A DNA stretch of 11,695 nucleotides from CBDHHC01 sp050633205 (GCA_050633205.1 JBOEGA010000105.1:1-11695), one strand, 5' to 3'. Shown: positions 1 to 7,978, counted from the stretch's first letter. Notes: generated by a model not told the origin, from the letters alone. A program made the numbers and translations.

Positions 1-2
1 TT

Positions 3-521
3 GGCCGCGCTGGACTGGCTATTGGTAAAATGCTGGCGGCCCAGCAGGTAAGTTACGCAGCAATCGACCGTAAAGGTCCCCTGGTCATGAAAATGAAAGG
101 GCAGGGGCATCCCGTTATATATGGCGACAGTTCGCGGAAGGAAGTTTTACGTGCATTGGATGCAGACAAGGCACTGGCAATAGTGATCGCACTGGATGAC
201 ATTCGGGCGACAGAAAACACCCTTCGTATCTGTAGAGAGGAATGGCCGAACCTCCCTGTATTTGTTCGCGCCTACGAGCGGGAGCAGGAAGCTCTGTTAA
301 AGGAGCTAGGAGCTACTCAGGTTGTAAGCGAAATCTCCGAATCAAGCTGGCGGCTTGCCGGGCATATTATGCATCAGATAGGCGCTCCCCTTGAAGCATT
401 GAATAATCTGAAAGACGAAATGCAGAAAAAAGAAAATTCTCCACAGAATGATGCAATTACTTTATCAGAAGAAGAAACAAGTAAAGCTGAAGGAGAAAAA
501 GGAAATAAAACCGCCGCTTGA
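3..521 (+). CDS. Kef-type K+/H+ antiporter, C-terminal RCK (TrkA-N) domain, 5' end outside window
   Basis: This is the last 172 residues of a monovalent cation:proton antiporter of the CPA2 (KefB/KefC) family; the membrane part lies upstream of the window. The reading frame is open from position 3 and begins within a Rossmann nucleotide-binding loop (GRAGLAIGKML, the end of a GxGRxG motif). It continues with features usual in Kef-type RCK domains: an acidic strand end near 'AAIDRK', 'VIYGDSSRKEVLRA', 'AIVIALDD' and 'ELGATQVVSE'. Such domains bind NAD(H) or related ligands at the cytoplasmic face and gate potassium efflux. The last 30 or so residues are hydrophilic, rich in Glu and Lys, and probably disordered. 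The stop is TGA at 519-521. The ATG at position 30 lies inside the nucleotide-binding motif, so it is not the true start. The exact subfamily cannot be told without the membrane domain. Confidence 0.85.
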   Translation, partial: GRAGLAIGKMLAAQQVSYAAIDRKGPLVMKMKGQGHPVIYGDSSRKEVLRALDADKALAIVIALDDIRATENTLRICREEWPNLPVFVRAYEREQEALLKELGATQVVSEISESSWRLAGHIMHQIGAPLEALNNLKDEMQKKENSPQNDAITLSEEETSKAEGEKGNKTAA

Positions 522-780
522 TTGATATTAACGATATCTGTTAAGTCTTCTCCTCGGACCGCTCATACCATAATACCTCCCCCCGTAACGCTATGTCGCT
601 ATTATTCCATAATCTTAAAGCAATTGCGGGGTGGACATACAGGCCCCTCATAAAATAAAGAATAGCTGACTAATTTGTGACAACCGGATGAATTGAGCTC
701 TGGAGAGGGAAGTCATTAAAACTTGCCAGACCACGGTTAACTTCTCATCCTCACATTATAGCTGAAAACTGGAGGAAGTA

Positions 781-2778
781 ATGTCGCTTGGACAAGAGGC
801 TGGGTTGCAGGCATCCCACGAGAAAATGGCAAGCGCGATCCGCGTTCTGTCTATGGATGCGATCGAAAAAGCAAATAGTGGACACCCCGGAATGCCAATG
901 GGGTTTGCAGATGTAGCAACTGTATTATTCACCCGCTTCCTCAAGTTTAATCCAGCAAAACCGAATTGGCCGGACAGAGACCGTTTTGTTCTGTCAGCAG
1001 GTCACGGTTCAATGCTGCAATATTCTTTGCTTTATCTGACTGGCTACCCTGAAATGGAAGTCGAAAGCCTCAAGAATTTCCGCCAGCTTCATTCCAATAC
1101 TCCGGGCCACCCGGAATTTGGTGATACAATTGGCGTCGAGACCACAACTGGCCCATTGGGGCAGGGGCTTGCAAATGCAGTCGGCATGGCTATTGCTGAA
1201 AGAATTCTCAATGCTCGTCATGGCAAAGATGTATTCGATCACTTTACATACACAGTCGTTGGTGATGGCTGCCTTATGGAAGGCATCAGTCAGGAAGCGA
1301 TCACTCTTGCTGGCCACCAGAAGCTTGGTAAACTGATCACTCTGTTTGATGACAACGAGATTTCGATTGATGGCTCGACTGACCTTTCTACATCAGATGA
1401 CCACATGAAACGTTTTGAGGCTGCTGGCTGGCATGTAGCCAGAGTTGATGGCCATGACCCTGAAGCTGTCGCCGTCGCAATTCAGAATGCACAAAACGTA
1501 ACTGACAAGCCGTCTTTCATTGCCTGCCGTACCGTAATCGGTAAAGGTTCCCCGAATAAAAAGGGAACGTCCGGTGTTCACGGATCGCCACTTGGCGCCG
1601 AAGAAATTGCGAAAACACGTGAAGCTATTGGCTGGGATCACGAGCCGTTTGTTGTTCCCGAAGACGTACTTTCATCCTGGAGAGCCGCAGGCAACCGCAG
1701 TGATAATGCATATAGCGCCTGGGAAAAAGCATGGGGCGCATTGCCTGAAACCACTCGTGCTGCAATAGAAAACCCGCTTAATGATGACATCAGGTCTGCA
1801 ATGACAGAGGCTCTTGCTACTCTGAAAGCTGGTTTTGTTTCTGATATGCCTAAGCTGGCAACTAGAATTTCTTCACAGCAGACGCTTGAAGCAATCATTG
1901 GTGCGGTTCCGACAACAGTTGGCGGTTCAGCAGATCTGACACCTTCAAACGGTACAAAAACAAGTCACTACAAATCAGTAACTGCAGAAGACTATAGCGG
2001 TAATTATATCCACTATGGTGTGCGTGAGCATGGAATGGCTGCAGCAATGAATGGTATTGCTCTCCACGGTGGGTTGATCCCGTTTGGCGCAACATTCCTC
2101 GTATTCACTGACTATTGCCGCCCGTCAATTCGTTTGTCAGCTCTGATGAAACAGCGTGTTATCTACGTTATGACCCACGATTCAATCGGACTTGGCGAAG
2201 ACGGCCCGACTCACCAGCCTGTTGAGCATGTAGCCAGCCTTCGTGCCATGCCAAATGTAAATGTTTTCAGACCTGGCGACGCAGTTGAAACTGCTGAGTG
2301 CTGGGAACTGGCTATGAATTCGGAAGATGCACCAGGTATTCTCGCTCTGACACGTCAGGGAATTCCGGCACTGAGAACTGATGTTTCCGAAAACAAATCT
2401 GCCAAAGGGGCTTATGTGCTCCGTGAAGCAGAAGGGGAACGTCAGGTAACTCTTATCGCAACAGGCTCCGAACTATCTCTGGCTGTTGAAGCTGCCGATG
2501 AACTGAAAAAGCAGAACATCAACGCAGCAGTGGTTTCAATGCCGGTATGGGAATTATTCGAGGCTCAGTCTCCTGAATATCGCAGGGAAGTTCTTGGATC
2601 AGCACCACGCATTGCAATCGAAGCCGGAGCACGTCTTGGCTGGGATAGATGGATCGGAGAAAATGGTGCATTTATCGGTATGAACAGCTTTGGAGCATCT
2701 GCGCCGATTTCCGCACTTTACGAGCACTTCGGAATTACAGTAGACAACATTGTAAAGACCTCAAAGGATCTCGTCTGA
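781..2778 (+). CDS. tkt: Transketolase
   Basis: Transketolase is a thiamine diphosphate enzyme that moves two-carbon units between sugar phosphates in the non-oxidative pentose phosphate pathway and the Calvin cycle; it acts in the cytoplasm as a dimer. The 665-residue protein has the usual family length and all the landmarks: SGHPGMPMG with His35, the TTTGPLGQG segment near 121-129, the cofactor-binding GDG at 161-163 with Asn192 downstream, catalytic Glu416 in VREHG, and the DSIGLGEDGPTHQP block at 467-480 in the pyrimidine-binding domain. The ATG is preceded by a strong ribosome binding site, GGAGG at 771-775. It is the first of three closely spaced genes, with pgk 56 bases downstream. The 260 bases upstream should hold the promoter, but I could not pick a convincing -35/-10 pair there. 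In an autotroph this gene would be called cbbT; nothing here proves that role. Confidence 0.97.
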   Translation: MSLGQEAGLQASHEKMASAIRVLSMDAIEKANSGHPGMPMGFADVATVLFTRFLKFNPAKPNWPDRDRFVLSAGHGSMLQYSLLYLTGYPEMEVESLKNFRQLHSNTPGHPEFGDTIGVETTTGPLGQGLANAVGMAIAERILNARHGKDVFDHFTYTVVGDGCLMEGISQEAITLAGHQKLGKLITLFDDNEISIDGSTDLSTSDDHMKRFEAAGWHVARVDGHDPEAVAVAIQNAQNVTDKPSFIACRTVIGKGSPNKKGTSGVHGSPLGAEEIAKTREAIGWDHEPFVVPEDVLSSWRAAGNRSDNAYSAWEKAWGALPETTRAAIENPLNDDIRSAMTEALATLKAGFVSDMPKLATRISSQQTLEAIIGAVPTTVGGSADLTPSNGTKTSHYKSVTAEDYSGNYIHYGVREHGMAAAMNGIALHGGLIPFGATFLVFTDYCRPSIRLSALMKQRVIYVMTHDSIGLGEDGPTHQPVEHVASLRAMPNVNVFRPGDAVETAECWELAMNSEDAPGILALTRQGIPALRTDVSENKSAKGAYVLREAEGERQVTLIATGSELSLAVEAADELKKQNINAAVVSMPVWELFEAQSPEYRREVLGSAPRIAIEAGARLGWDRWIGENGAFIGMNSFGASAPISALYEHFGITVDNIVKTSKDLV

Positions 2779-2834
2779 TTTCAACGATCAGGATAGTTTG
2801 AGGAAAAAATAATTATAAGTTCAAGGGGATTTGT

Positions 2835-4052
2835 ATGTCTGAAACTGTTCTTGATCGTGTGAAGTCTGTTGAAACTGCTGAAGTTTCCGGAAAACGCGTT
2901 CTTATCCGTTGTGATCTGAATGTACCAATGGCTGATGGCGTCGTCACTGATGCCACCCGCCTGGAGCGTGTTGCTCCATCGATTAAAAACCTTGCTGATA
3001 AAGGCGCCAAAGTTATCGTTATGTCTCACTTTGGCCGCCCGAAAGGTGAGCGTATTCCTGAAATGTCATTACGCCCGGTAGCCGTTAAGCTTGGTGAAAT
3101 TCTGGGAACAGGCTCAATCGCATTTGCAGAAGACTGCATTGGTGATGTTGCGGAAGGCGCAGTAGCCAGCATCGGTAACGGTGAAGTACTCGTTCTTGAA
3201 AACCTCCGCTACCACTCAGGTGAAGAGAAAAATGACCCCGAGTTCGTCAAAAGCCTTGCAGCACTTGGCGATATCTATGTAAACGACGCATTTTCGGCTG
3301 CACACCGTGCCCATGCTTCAACAGCAGGCCTTGCTGATATTCTGCCGGCATATGCAGGCCCGCTTCTTATGGCTGAAATCCAGGCCTTAACACTGGCCCT
3401 TGAAGCACCTCAGCGCCCGGTTTTAGCAATTGTTGGTGGCGCAAAGGTTTCATCAAAAATCCCTGTTCTCGATAACATGGTCCAGAAAGTGGACAAGCTG
3501 ATTATCGGTGGCGGCATGGCAAATACGTTCCTGTTCGCGCAAGGCTATAGCGTCGGAAAATCTCTTTGCGAGCCGGATTTTGTCGAAACAGCAAAAGCGG
3601 TACTGGAAAAAGCAGCCTCATCCGGTTGTGAAATCCTCTTGCAGACTGACAGCGTTGTTGCCAAAGAATTCAAGGAGAATGCCGAAAATCAGGTCTGCAC
3701 ACTGGATAACTGCCCGGAAGACGGCATGATCCTTGATGCAGGACCGGCAACCCTTGAAATGCTGAAAGGCAAACTGGCTGAATGCCGGACATTGCTCTGG
3801 AATGGCCCGCTTGGCGCATTTGAAATCAGCCCGTTCGGGGAGGCAACTTTCGGTCTTGCAAAAGCAGCAGCAGCGCAGACCAAAGCTGGCAATCTTGTTT
3901 CCATCGCAGGAGGCGGCGACACAGTTGCAGCTCTCAATACAGCAAATGTATCAGACGATTTCACATATATTTCAACAGCAGGCGGCGCGTTCCTCGAATG
4001 GCTTGAAGGTCGCGAACTGCCCGGCATAGCAGCTCTTACAAAAGCTGGTTAA
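2835..4052 (+). CDS. pgk: Phosphoglycerate kinase
   Basis: Phosphoglycerate kinase interconverts 3-phosphoglycerate plus ATP and 1,3-bisphosphoglycerate plus ADP, in the cytoplasm, for glycolysis, gluconeogenesis and the Calvin cycle. The 405-residue protein is full length (bacterial enzymes are about 390-400). The N-terminal substrate domain shows RCDLNVP at 25-31, the basic-patch motif SHFGRPKG at 64-71, and NDAFSAAHRAHAS at 150-162. The nucleotide domain shows GGAKVSSKI at 201-209, the segment WNGPLGAFE at 322-330, and the phosphate-binding GGGDTVAAL at 359-367. The GGGDTVAALN form is typical of alphaproteobacteria. AAGGGG at 2823-2828 gives a good ribosome binding site 6 bases before the ATG. 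It lies between tkt and rpe, probably in one transcript. The usual neighbour gap (glyceraldehyde-3-phosphate dehydrogenase) is absent here. Confidence 0.97.
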   Translation: MSETVLDRVKSVETAEVSGKRVLIRCDLNVPMADGVVTDATRLERVAPSIKNLADKGAKVIVMSHFGRPKGERIPEMSLRPVAVKLGEILGTGSIAFAEDCIGDVAEGAVASIGNGEVLVLENLRYHSGEEKNDPEFVKSLAALGDIYVNDAFSAAHRAHASTAGLADILPAYAGPLLMAEIQALTLALEAPQRPVLAIVGGAKVSSKIPVLDNMVQKVDKLIIGGGMANTFLFAQGYSVGKSLCEPDFVETAKAVLEKAASSGCEILLQTDSVVAKEFKENAENQVCTLDNCPEDGMILDAGPATLEMLKGKLAECRTLLWNGPLGAFEISPFGEATFGLAKAAAAQTKAGNLVSIAGGGDTVAALNTANVSDDFTYISTAGGAFLEWLEGRELPGIAALTKAG

Positions 4053-4073
4053 TTTAAAACAAAGGTTCGTCAC

Positions 4074-4733
4074 ATGACATCAGATATCCTGATCGCTCCT
4101 TCAATTCTTTCTGCTGATTTTGCAAAACTTGGCGAGGAAGTTCGTGCAATCGATGAAGCGGGTTGCGATTGGGTCCATGTTGATGTCATGGACGGCCATT
4201 TCGTGCCAAATATCACAATCGGGCCATGTGTTGTCGAAGCAATCAGACCACACACCAAAAAAGTTCTTGATGTGCATCTGATGATTGCACCAGCCGACCC
4301 ATATCTTGAAGCTTTCGCAAAAGCAGGCTCCGATGTTATCACGGTCCATGCTGAAGCGGGCCCCCACCTGGACCGCTCGCTTCAGGTTATTCGTAATCTT
4401 GGCAAAAAGGCTGGTGTCTCACTGAATCCATCGACCCCTGAAAATGTAATCGAATATGTTCTCGATCGCGTAGACCTGATCCTTGTCATGACGGTCAATC
4501 CCGGTTTCGGCGGACAGGCCTTCATTCCGGCAATGTGCGATAAAATAGAGCGCATCCGCAAGATGGTTGGTAACCGTCCTATTGATATTCAGGTTGATGG
4601 CGGTGTGAAACCGGATAATGCACATCTCGTAGCAAAAGCTGGTGCCAATGTTCTGGTTGCTGGCTCCGCTGTTTTTAACAATGGTTCCTATGCAGAGAAC
4701 ATTGCGGCAATTCGCGCAGGTGCTAATTCATAA
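4074..4733 (+). CDS. rpe: Ribulose-phosphate 3-epimerase
   Basis: This enzyme interconverts D-ribulose 5-phosphate and D-xylulose 5-phosphate in the pentose phosphate and Calvin cycles. It is a cytoplasmic TIM-barrel metalloenzyme. The 219 residues match the family length. Visible motifs are IAPSILSADF near the N terminus, the metal-binding HVDVMDGHFVPN (His35, Asp37), the third ligand His68 in DVHLM, the VMTVNPGFGGQ loop at 138-148 and IQVDGGV with Asp175 as fourth ligand, followed by the phosphate-binding VAGSAVF. AAAGG at 4061-4065 is the ribosome binding site. Only 21 bases separate it from the pgk stop, so cotranscription with tkt and pgk is likely. Its product, xylulose 5-phosphate, is a transketolase substrate, so the neighbours are metabolically matched. 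An autotroph-specific name would be cbbE. Confidence 0.97.
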   Translation: MTSDILIAPSILSADFAKLGEEVRAIDEAGCDWVHVDVMDGHFVPNITIGPCVVEAIRPHTKKVLDVHLMIAPADPYLEAFAKAGSDVITVHAEAGPHLDRSLQVIRNLGKKAGVSLNPSTPENVIEYVLDRVDLILVMTVNPGFGGQAFIPAMCDKIERIRKMVGNRPIDIQVDGGVKPDNAHLVAKAGANVLVAGSAVFNNGSYAENIAAIRAGANS

Positions 4734-4771
4734 AAATTTCAAAACCTGAAAGATAATTCATCTAACCTTAA

Positions 4772-4800
4772 TTGATAATTCAGTACACCTGACATACAAC
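4772..4800 (+). promoter_or_regulatory. Possible sigma70-type promoter for soxXA
   Basis: TTGATA at 4772-4777 (five of six matches to TTGACA) is followed after 17 bases by TACAAC at 4795-4800 (four of six matches to TATAAT). Transcription would start near 4807, leaving a leader of roughly 45 bases before the GTG start of soxX chosen here. It sits in the 117-base gap after rpe, where no terminator is visible, so read-through from the carbon-metabolism genes is also possible. Confidence 0.35.
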
Positions 4801-4850
4801 TATTAAGTTATAGTTTTATGTGTGGTTCTGTATTTGGTTGTGAGGGTAGG

Positions 4851-5396
4851 GTGGTAAAACCTGTAGTTGCAATAATCTTTGCAATGCTGGCATTCATGTT
4901 GCTTGCCGGTCCGGTGAGCGCAACCAGCCCTGGTGCCTGCGAGAATCTGAAAGTCCAGAAAGTAAGAGAGTATAAGCTTGAAGAAGGCAAAACTCTGCCC
5001 TTTGTGATTAAAAAAAGGTTATCACGATGGAAGGGAAATGCGAGGCGCGGCCTGAAGCTGTTTACTAACCGGGAAAAGGGCAATTGTATTGCCTGCCATG
5101 CCGTAAAATCACAGCAGGATAAAGTTAACCCGGAGAAATTCAGCACAGTTGAAACTTACGGCAATCCTGGCAATATAGGCCCCTCACTGGATGCAATTGG
5201 TAAAAAATATACCTCGGGCGAGCTCAGAGTAATAATCGTTGACGCTAAAATTGCTTTCCCCACCAAAGATACGACCATGCCTGCCTATTATAAACAGGAC
5301 GGCCTGAGAGATATTGCTGATAGCTGTGTAGGAAAAACAATATTATCCGGTCGTGAAATCGAAGATCTTGTCAAATATCTGGGCACACTAAAATGA
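4851..5396 (+). CDS. soxX: Sulfur-oxidation monoheme cytochrome c SoxX
   Basis: SoxX is the small subunit of the periplasmic SoxXA complex, which couples thiosulfate oxidatively to the SoxYZ carrier and passes the electrons to cytochrome c. I start it at GTG 4851, which has GAGGG at 4842-4846 and gives a classic signal peptide (VKP, then a hydrophobic run ending in GPVSA). The in-frame ATG at 4818 has no ribosome binding site and would add 11 polar residues before the signal peptide. In 181-residue numbering the mature protein has one heme site, CIACH (Cys79, Cys82, His83), after the family-typical GLKLFTNREKGNC segment. Also visible are GNIGPSLDAIGKKY and the likely distal heme ligand Met143 in TTMPAYYK, then a C-terminal 'EIEDLVKYLGTLK' helix. 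Two further cysteines (30 and 159) might form a disulfide. Its stop overlaps the soxA start (ATGA). Confidence 0.93.
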   Translation: MVKPVVAIIFAMLAFMLLAGPVSATSPGACENLKVQKVREYKLEEGKTLPFVIKKRLSRWKGNARRGLKLFTNREKGNCIACHAVKSQQDKVNPEKFSTVETYGNPGNIGPSLDAIGKKYTSGELRVIIVDAKIAFPTKDTTMPAYYKQDGLRDIADSCVGKTILSGREIEDLVKYLGTLK

Positions 5397-6250
5397 ATAA
5401 AGCTGTTAGTGAAATACAACCTCGTTTCCGCTTTTCGATCAGGCACAGCCTTATTCCGTTTATATTAATATCCCTTGTTTTTCTCCCAGTATCTGTATTT
5501 GCTGAAGAAAAGAAAGAGCAACCCGTCAAACCTGATGACAAAGATCACCCCCTGCAGGAAATCTGGTCAGGTATTCATTATGCTGCCCCCGATGTGAAAT
5601 CCCTTCAGGCTGACCCGGCAAAGAACCCTGGATATGCCTGGATACTGCGAGGTGCTGAACTTTGGAAAACGCCGGACGGTGAGCAAAAAAAATCATGTTC
5701 CTCATGTCATAATAAGGCTGAAGTATCCATGAAAGGGGTTGGAACACGTTACCCCTTGTTTTATGAAGCAAAGGGAGCACTCATAAATCTGGAAGACCGC
5801 GTAAATTTATGCCGTCGAAAATTTATGAAAGCACCTCTGTTCTCCAAAGAATCAGAAGAACTTCTTGCTCTGACAGCATATGTAAAGAACCAGTCACTGG
5901 GCACGCCTCTAAAAGTAAAGATACAGGGGCCAACAAAGCCATTCTTTGATAAAGGCAAAAAGCTTTATTACACAAGAAGAGGGCAGTTAAATCTTTCCTG
6001 TGCCAATTGCCACGAACAGAATGCTGGTAAAAATCTCAGATCAACAACACTGACACAGGGCCATTCAAATGGGTACCCTGCTTACCGCTTGAGCTGGGAG
6101 AAGGTTGGCTCTCTTGGCAGACGCATAAATACATGTAACTCGATTATCCGGGCGACTCCCTTGTTCTCTGATGATATCAAGTCACTGGAGCTCTACCTGG
6201 CCTGGAGAGGAAAAGGTCTCCCTGTTGAAACCCCCGCTGTCAGACCCTGA
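5393..6250 (+). CDS. soxA: Sulfur-oxidation diheme cytochrome c SoxA
   Basis: SoxA is the catalytic subunit of SoxXA, the periplasmic L-cysteine S-thiosulfotransferase that links thiosulfate to SoxY. The 285-residue precursor has an N-terminal signal peptide with a hydrophobic core at about 19-36 ending VFA before EEKKE. Two heme sites are present, CSSCH at 102-106 and CANCH at 203-207, so this is the diheme form. The cysteine that ligates the first heme is probably Cys140 (NLCRRKFM). The active-site cysteine, which carries a persulfide in characterised SoxA, is Cys248 in RRINTCNSIIRATP. The family segment 'YRLSWEKVGSLGRR' precedes it. The start overlaps the soxX stop by 4 bases, and no clear ribosome binding site is seen, so translation is probably coupled. 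No soxK lies beside it. A 143-base gap follows before the ccdA-like gene. Confidence 0.95.
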   Translation: MNKAVSEIQPRFRFSIRHSLIPFILISLVFLPVSVFAEEKKEQPVKPDDKDHPLQEIWSGIHYAAPDVKSLQADPAKNPGYAWILRGAELWKTPDGEQKKSCSSCHNKAEVSMKGVGTRYPLFYEAKGALINLEDRVNLCRRKFMKAPLFSKESEELLALTAYVKNQSLGTPLKVKIQGPTKPFFDKGKKLYYTRRGQLNLSCANCHEQNAGKNLRSTTLTQGHSNGYPAYRLSWEKVGSLGRRINTCNSIIRATPLFSDDIKSLELYLAWRGKGLPVETPAVRP

Positions 6251-6393
6251 ATTCCATTGTCTGATAACATGATATAGCGATTTTGTGATCATTAGCGACT
6301 TGTATTTATTCCCGATTTGCAGTTTCTTAAGCGTGTAATACTGAACAAAAATACGATCAATAAAGTGAACAGAGCTTCGAAAGGCAATAACTC

Positions 6394-7125
6394 ATGGAAG
6401 CATATTTAACAGCAGTCTTCGGAGGTTTTATCAGCTTCCTGTCTCCATGTGTTTTACCCCTTGTACCTTTCTATCTGGCTTACCTTGGTGGAACGACAAT
6501 TTCTGAGTTCTCAAAAGAAGAAGGACTTGAAAAAGAAGCTCACCTGAGAGTGATCATTTATTCCATCATTTTTGTTATGGGATTCACGACCGTCTTTGTC
6601 GCTTTCGGTGCTGCCGCAAATTCTGCCTTCCAGTATATATTGGGATATCGGGATATCCTGTCTAAAGTTGGCGGCGTTATCCTTATTCTGTTTGGTATTC
6701 ATTTCCTCGGACTGTTCAAAATTCCGTTCCTGTACAGAGAAGCCCGCTTCCATATGTCGAATAAGCCAACCGGTTTTATAGGGGCATATCTTATGGGCCT
6801 TGCCTTTGCTTTTGGCTGGACCCCCTGCATAACACCGGTGCTTACGCCGATTTTGGGCATGGCAGCAAGTGCGGATAACTTTAATACTGGTGTATCTCTG
6901 CTGGTAGTATATTCCCTTGGGCTGGGCATCCCGTTCGTATTGGCAGCAGTCGCCATTGGGCCATTTATGGGCTTTATGAAGGGATTCCAGAAACATATGG
7001 GCAAAGTTGAGAAAATAATGGGTATTTTCCTGATTGTTGCCGGTATATTGTTCCTTACTGGTTCTATTCAGGCCATTGGCACATGGCTGATTGATACATT
7101 CCCTGTTCTGTCTACATTTGGATAA
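6394..7125 (+). CDS. CcdA/SoxV-type thiol-disulfide transmembrane transporter
   Basis: This 243-residue membrane protein belongs to the CcdA/DsbD-beta family, which carries reducing equivalents from cytoplasmic thioredoxin to periplasmic thiol proteins. It has about six hydrophobic segments and both signature cysteines: Cys19 in LSPCVLPLVPFYLAY and Cys145 in GWTPCITPVLTP. It has no attached thioredoxin domain, so it is the short CcdA form rather than full DsbD. Family members serve cytochrome c maturation (CcdA) or, in sulfur oxidisers, keep the Sox system reduced through SoxW (SoxV). Its place just after soxXA suggests the SoxV role, but the sequence alone cannot separate the two, and SoxXA itself needs c-type heme attachment. 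AAGG at 6381-6384 is a modest ribosome binding site. thiD follows after 5 bases, so the two are probably cotranscribed. Confidence 0.9.
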   Translation: MEAYLTAVFGGFISFLSPCVLPLVPFYLAYLGGTTISEFSKEEGLEKEAHLRVIIYSIIFVMGFTTVFVAFGAAANSAFQYILGYRDILSKVGGVILILFGIHFLGLFKIPFLYREARFHMSNKPTGFIGAYLMGLAFAFGWTPCITPVLTPILGMAASADNFNTGVSLLVVYSLGLGIPFVLAAVAIGPFMGFMKGFQKHMGKVEKIMGIFLIVAGILFLTGSIQAIGTWLIDTFPVLSTFG

Positions 7126-7130
7126 ACTTA

Positions 7131-7955
7131 GTGTTTAACAGCAAAACACCGATAGCAGTCACTATAGCCGGCTCAGATTCCTCCGGGGGGGCCGGCATTC
7201 AGGCCGACCTGAAAACCTTTTCAGCACTCGGTGTCTATGGTGCGAGCATTATTACTGCCCTGACAGCTCAAAACACGCTGGGTGTGAGCACTATTCACAT
7301 ACCGCCGGCCGATTTTGTCTATGATCAGATTAGATCAGTATTCACTGACCTCAATGTAGGAGCGGTTAAAATTGGAATGCTGGCAAATGAAGAGATAATT
7401 CTGGCTGTCTCCAGTGCTTTGCGAGAGTTCTATTCCGGCTCAATCATTCTTGACCCGGTTATGGTCGCAACCAGCGGCGATCGCCTGCTGCAACAGGAAG
7501 CCGAAGCAGCCCTCATATCCAGGCTTATACCAGGTGCAGACCTTCTGACCCCGAATCTGGCCGAGGCCGCCTGCTTGCTTGACACAAAACAGGCTGAAAG
7601 CGAGCAGGACATGCATAATCAGCTTAATGAGTTGATGAAGCTCGGAGCTGAAGCAGTTCTGTTAAAGGGAGGGCATGGCACAACTGATAAGGCAATCGAT
7701 TACTTTCAGTCGAAGTCTGGAGTAAAGAAAACATTCAGTGCCGACCGTATTAAGACAGGCAATACCCACGGAACCGGCTGCACATTGTCTTCAGCCATCT
7801 GTGCTGGCCTTGTAAAAGGTTTGCAGCTTACAGAGTCCATAACTGAAGCCAAAAAATATCTGACCAAAGCTTTGGAAAAATCAGGTGAGCTGAAAATTGG
7901 AAATGGCCCTGGTCCGGTTCATCATTTCCATAATATCTGGCCTGAATCCCGTTAA
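7131..7955 (+). CDS. thiD: Hydroxymethylpyrimidine/phosphomethylpyrimidine kinase
   Basis: ThiD phosphorylates 4-amino-5-hydroxymethyl-2-methylpyrimidine twice, giving the pyrimidine diphosphate used by ThiE for thiamine phosphate. The 274-residue protein has the usual length for a stand-alone ThiD and the ribokinase-like motifs: AGSDSSGGAGIQADLKTF at 14-31, TALTAQNT, DPVMVATSGDRLL, TPNLAEA, LLKGGHG and the anion-hole/catalytic NTHGTGCTLSSAI near the C terminus. It starts with GTG 5 bases after the stop of the CcdA-like gene. No good ribosome binding site is visible, so translation probably depends on coupling. The last 'GPVHHFHNIW' segment is common in this family. No other thiamine genes and no TPP riboswitch are visible nearby. 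Its product feeds the cofactor of transketolase, although that gene lies over 4 kb upstream. Confidence 0.95.
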   Translation: MFNSKTPIAVTIAGSDSSGGAGIQADLKTFSALGVYGASIITALTAQNTLGVSTIHIPPADFVYDQIRSVFTDLNVGAVKIGMLANEEIILAVSSALREFYSGSIILDPVMVATSGDRLLQQEAEAALISRLIPGADLLTPNLAEAACLLDTKQAESEQDMHNQLNELMKLGAEAVLLKGGHGTTDKAIDYFQSKSGVKKTFSADRIKTGNTHGTGCTLSSAICAGLVKGLQLTESITEAKKYLTKALEKSGELKIGNGPGPVHHFHNIWPESR

Positions 7956-7966
7956 AGCTGAAAATT

Positions 7967-7978
7967 AACGTTAACGTT
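7967..7978. repeat. 12-base perfect palindrome downstream of thiD
   Basis: AACGTTAACGTT reads the same on both strands and begins 12 bases after the thiD stop. It is built of two AACGTT units in tandem. It could be an operator for a dimeric regulator, but no adjacent promoter supports this and it may be chance in A+T-rich DNA. Confidence 0.3.

Noticed and set aside
524..538. GATAT/ATATC inverted repeat after the antiporter gene as a terminator
   Set aside because: Stem of five A+T-rich pairs without a T-run.
624..656. Possible tkt promoter (TTGCGG or TGGACA with TAAAAT)
   Set aside because: Spacers are 21 and 13 bases, outside the workable range; no better pair was found in 522-780.
6511..6996. 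161-codon minus-strand open frame within the CcdA-like gene
   Set aside because: It lies wholly antisense to a gene with clear family motifs, and its translation resembles no known protein.
7081..7140. TPP riboswitch before thiD
   Set aside because: Only 5 bases separate thiD from the preceding gene, which leaves no room for an aptamer, and no THI-box-like sequence was recognised there.
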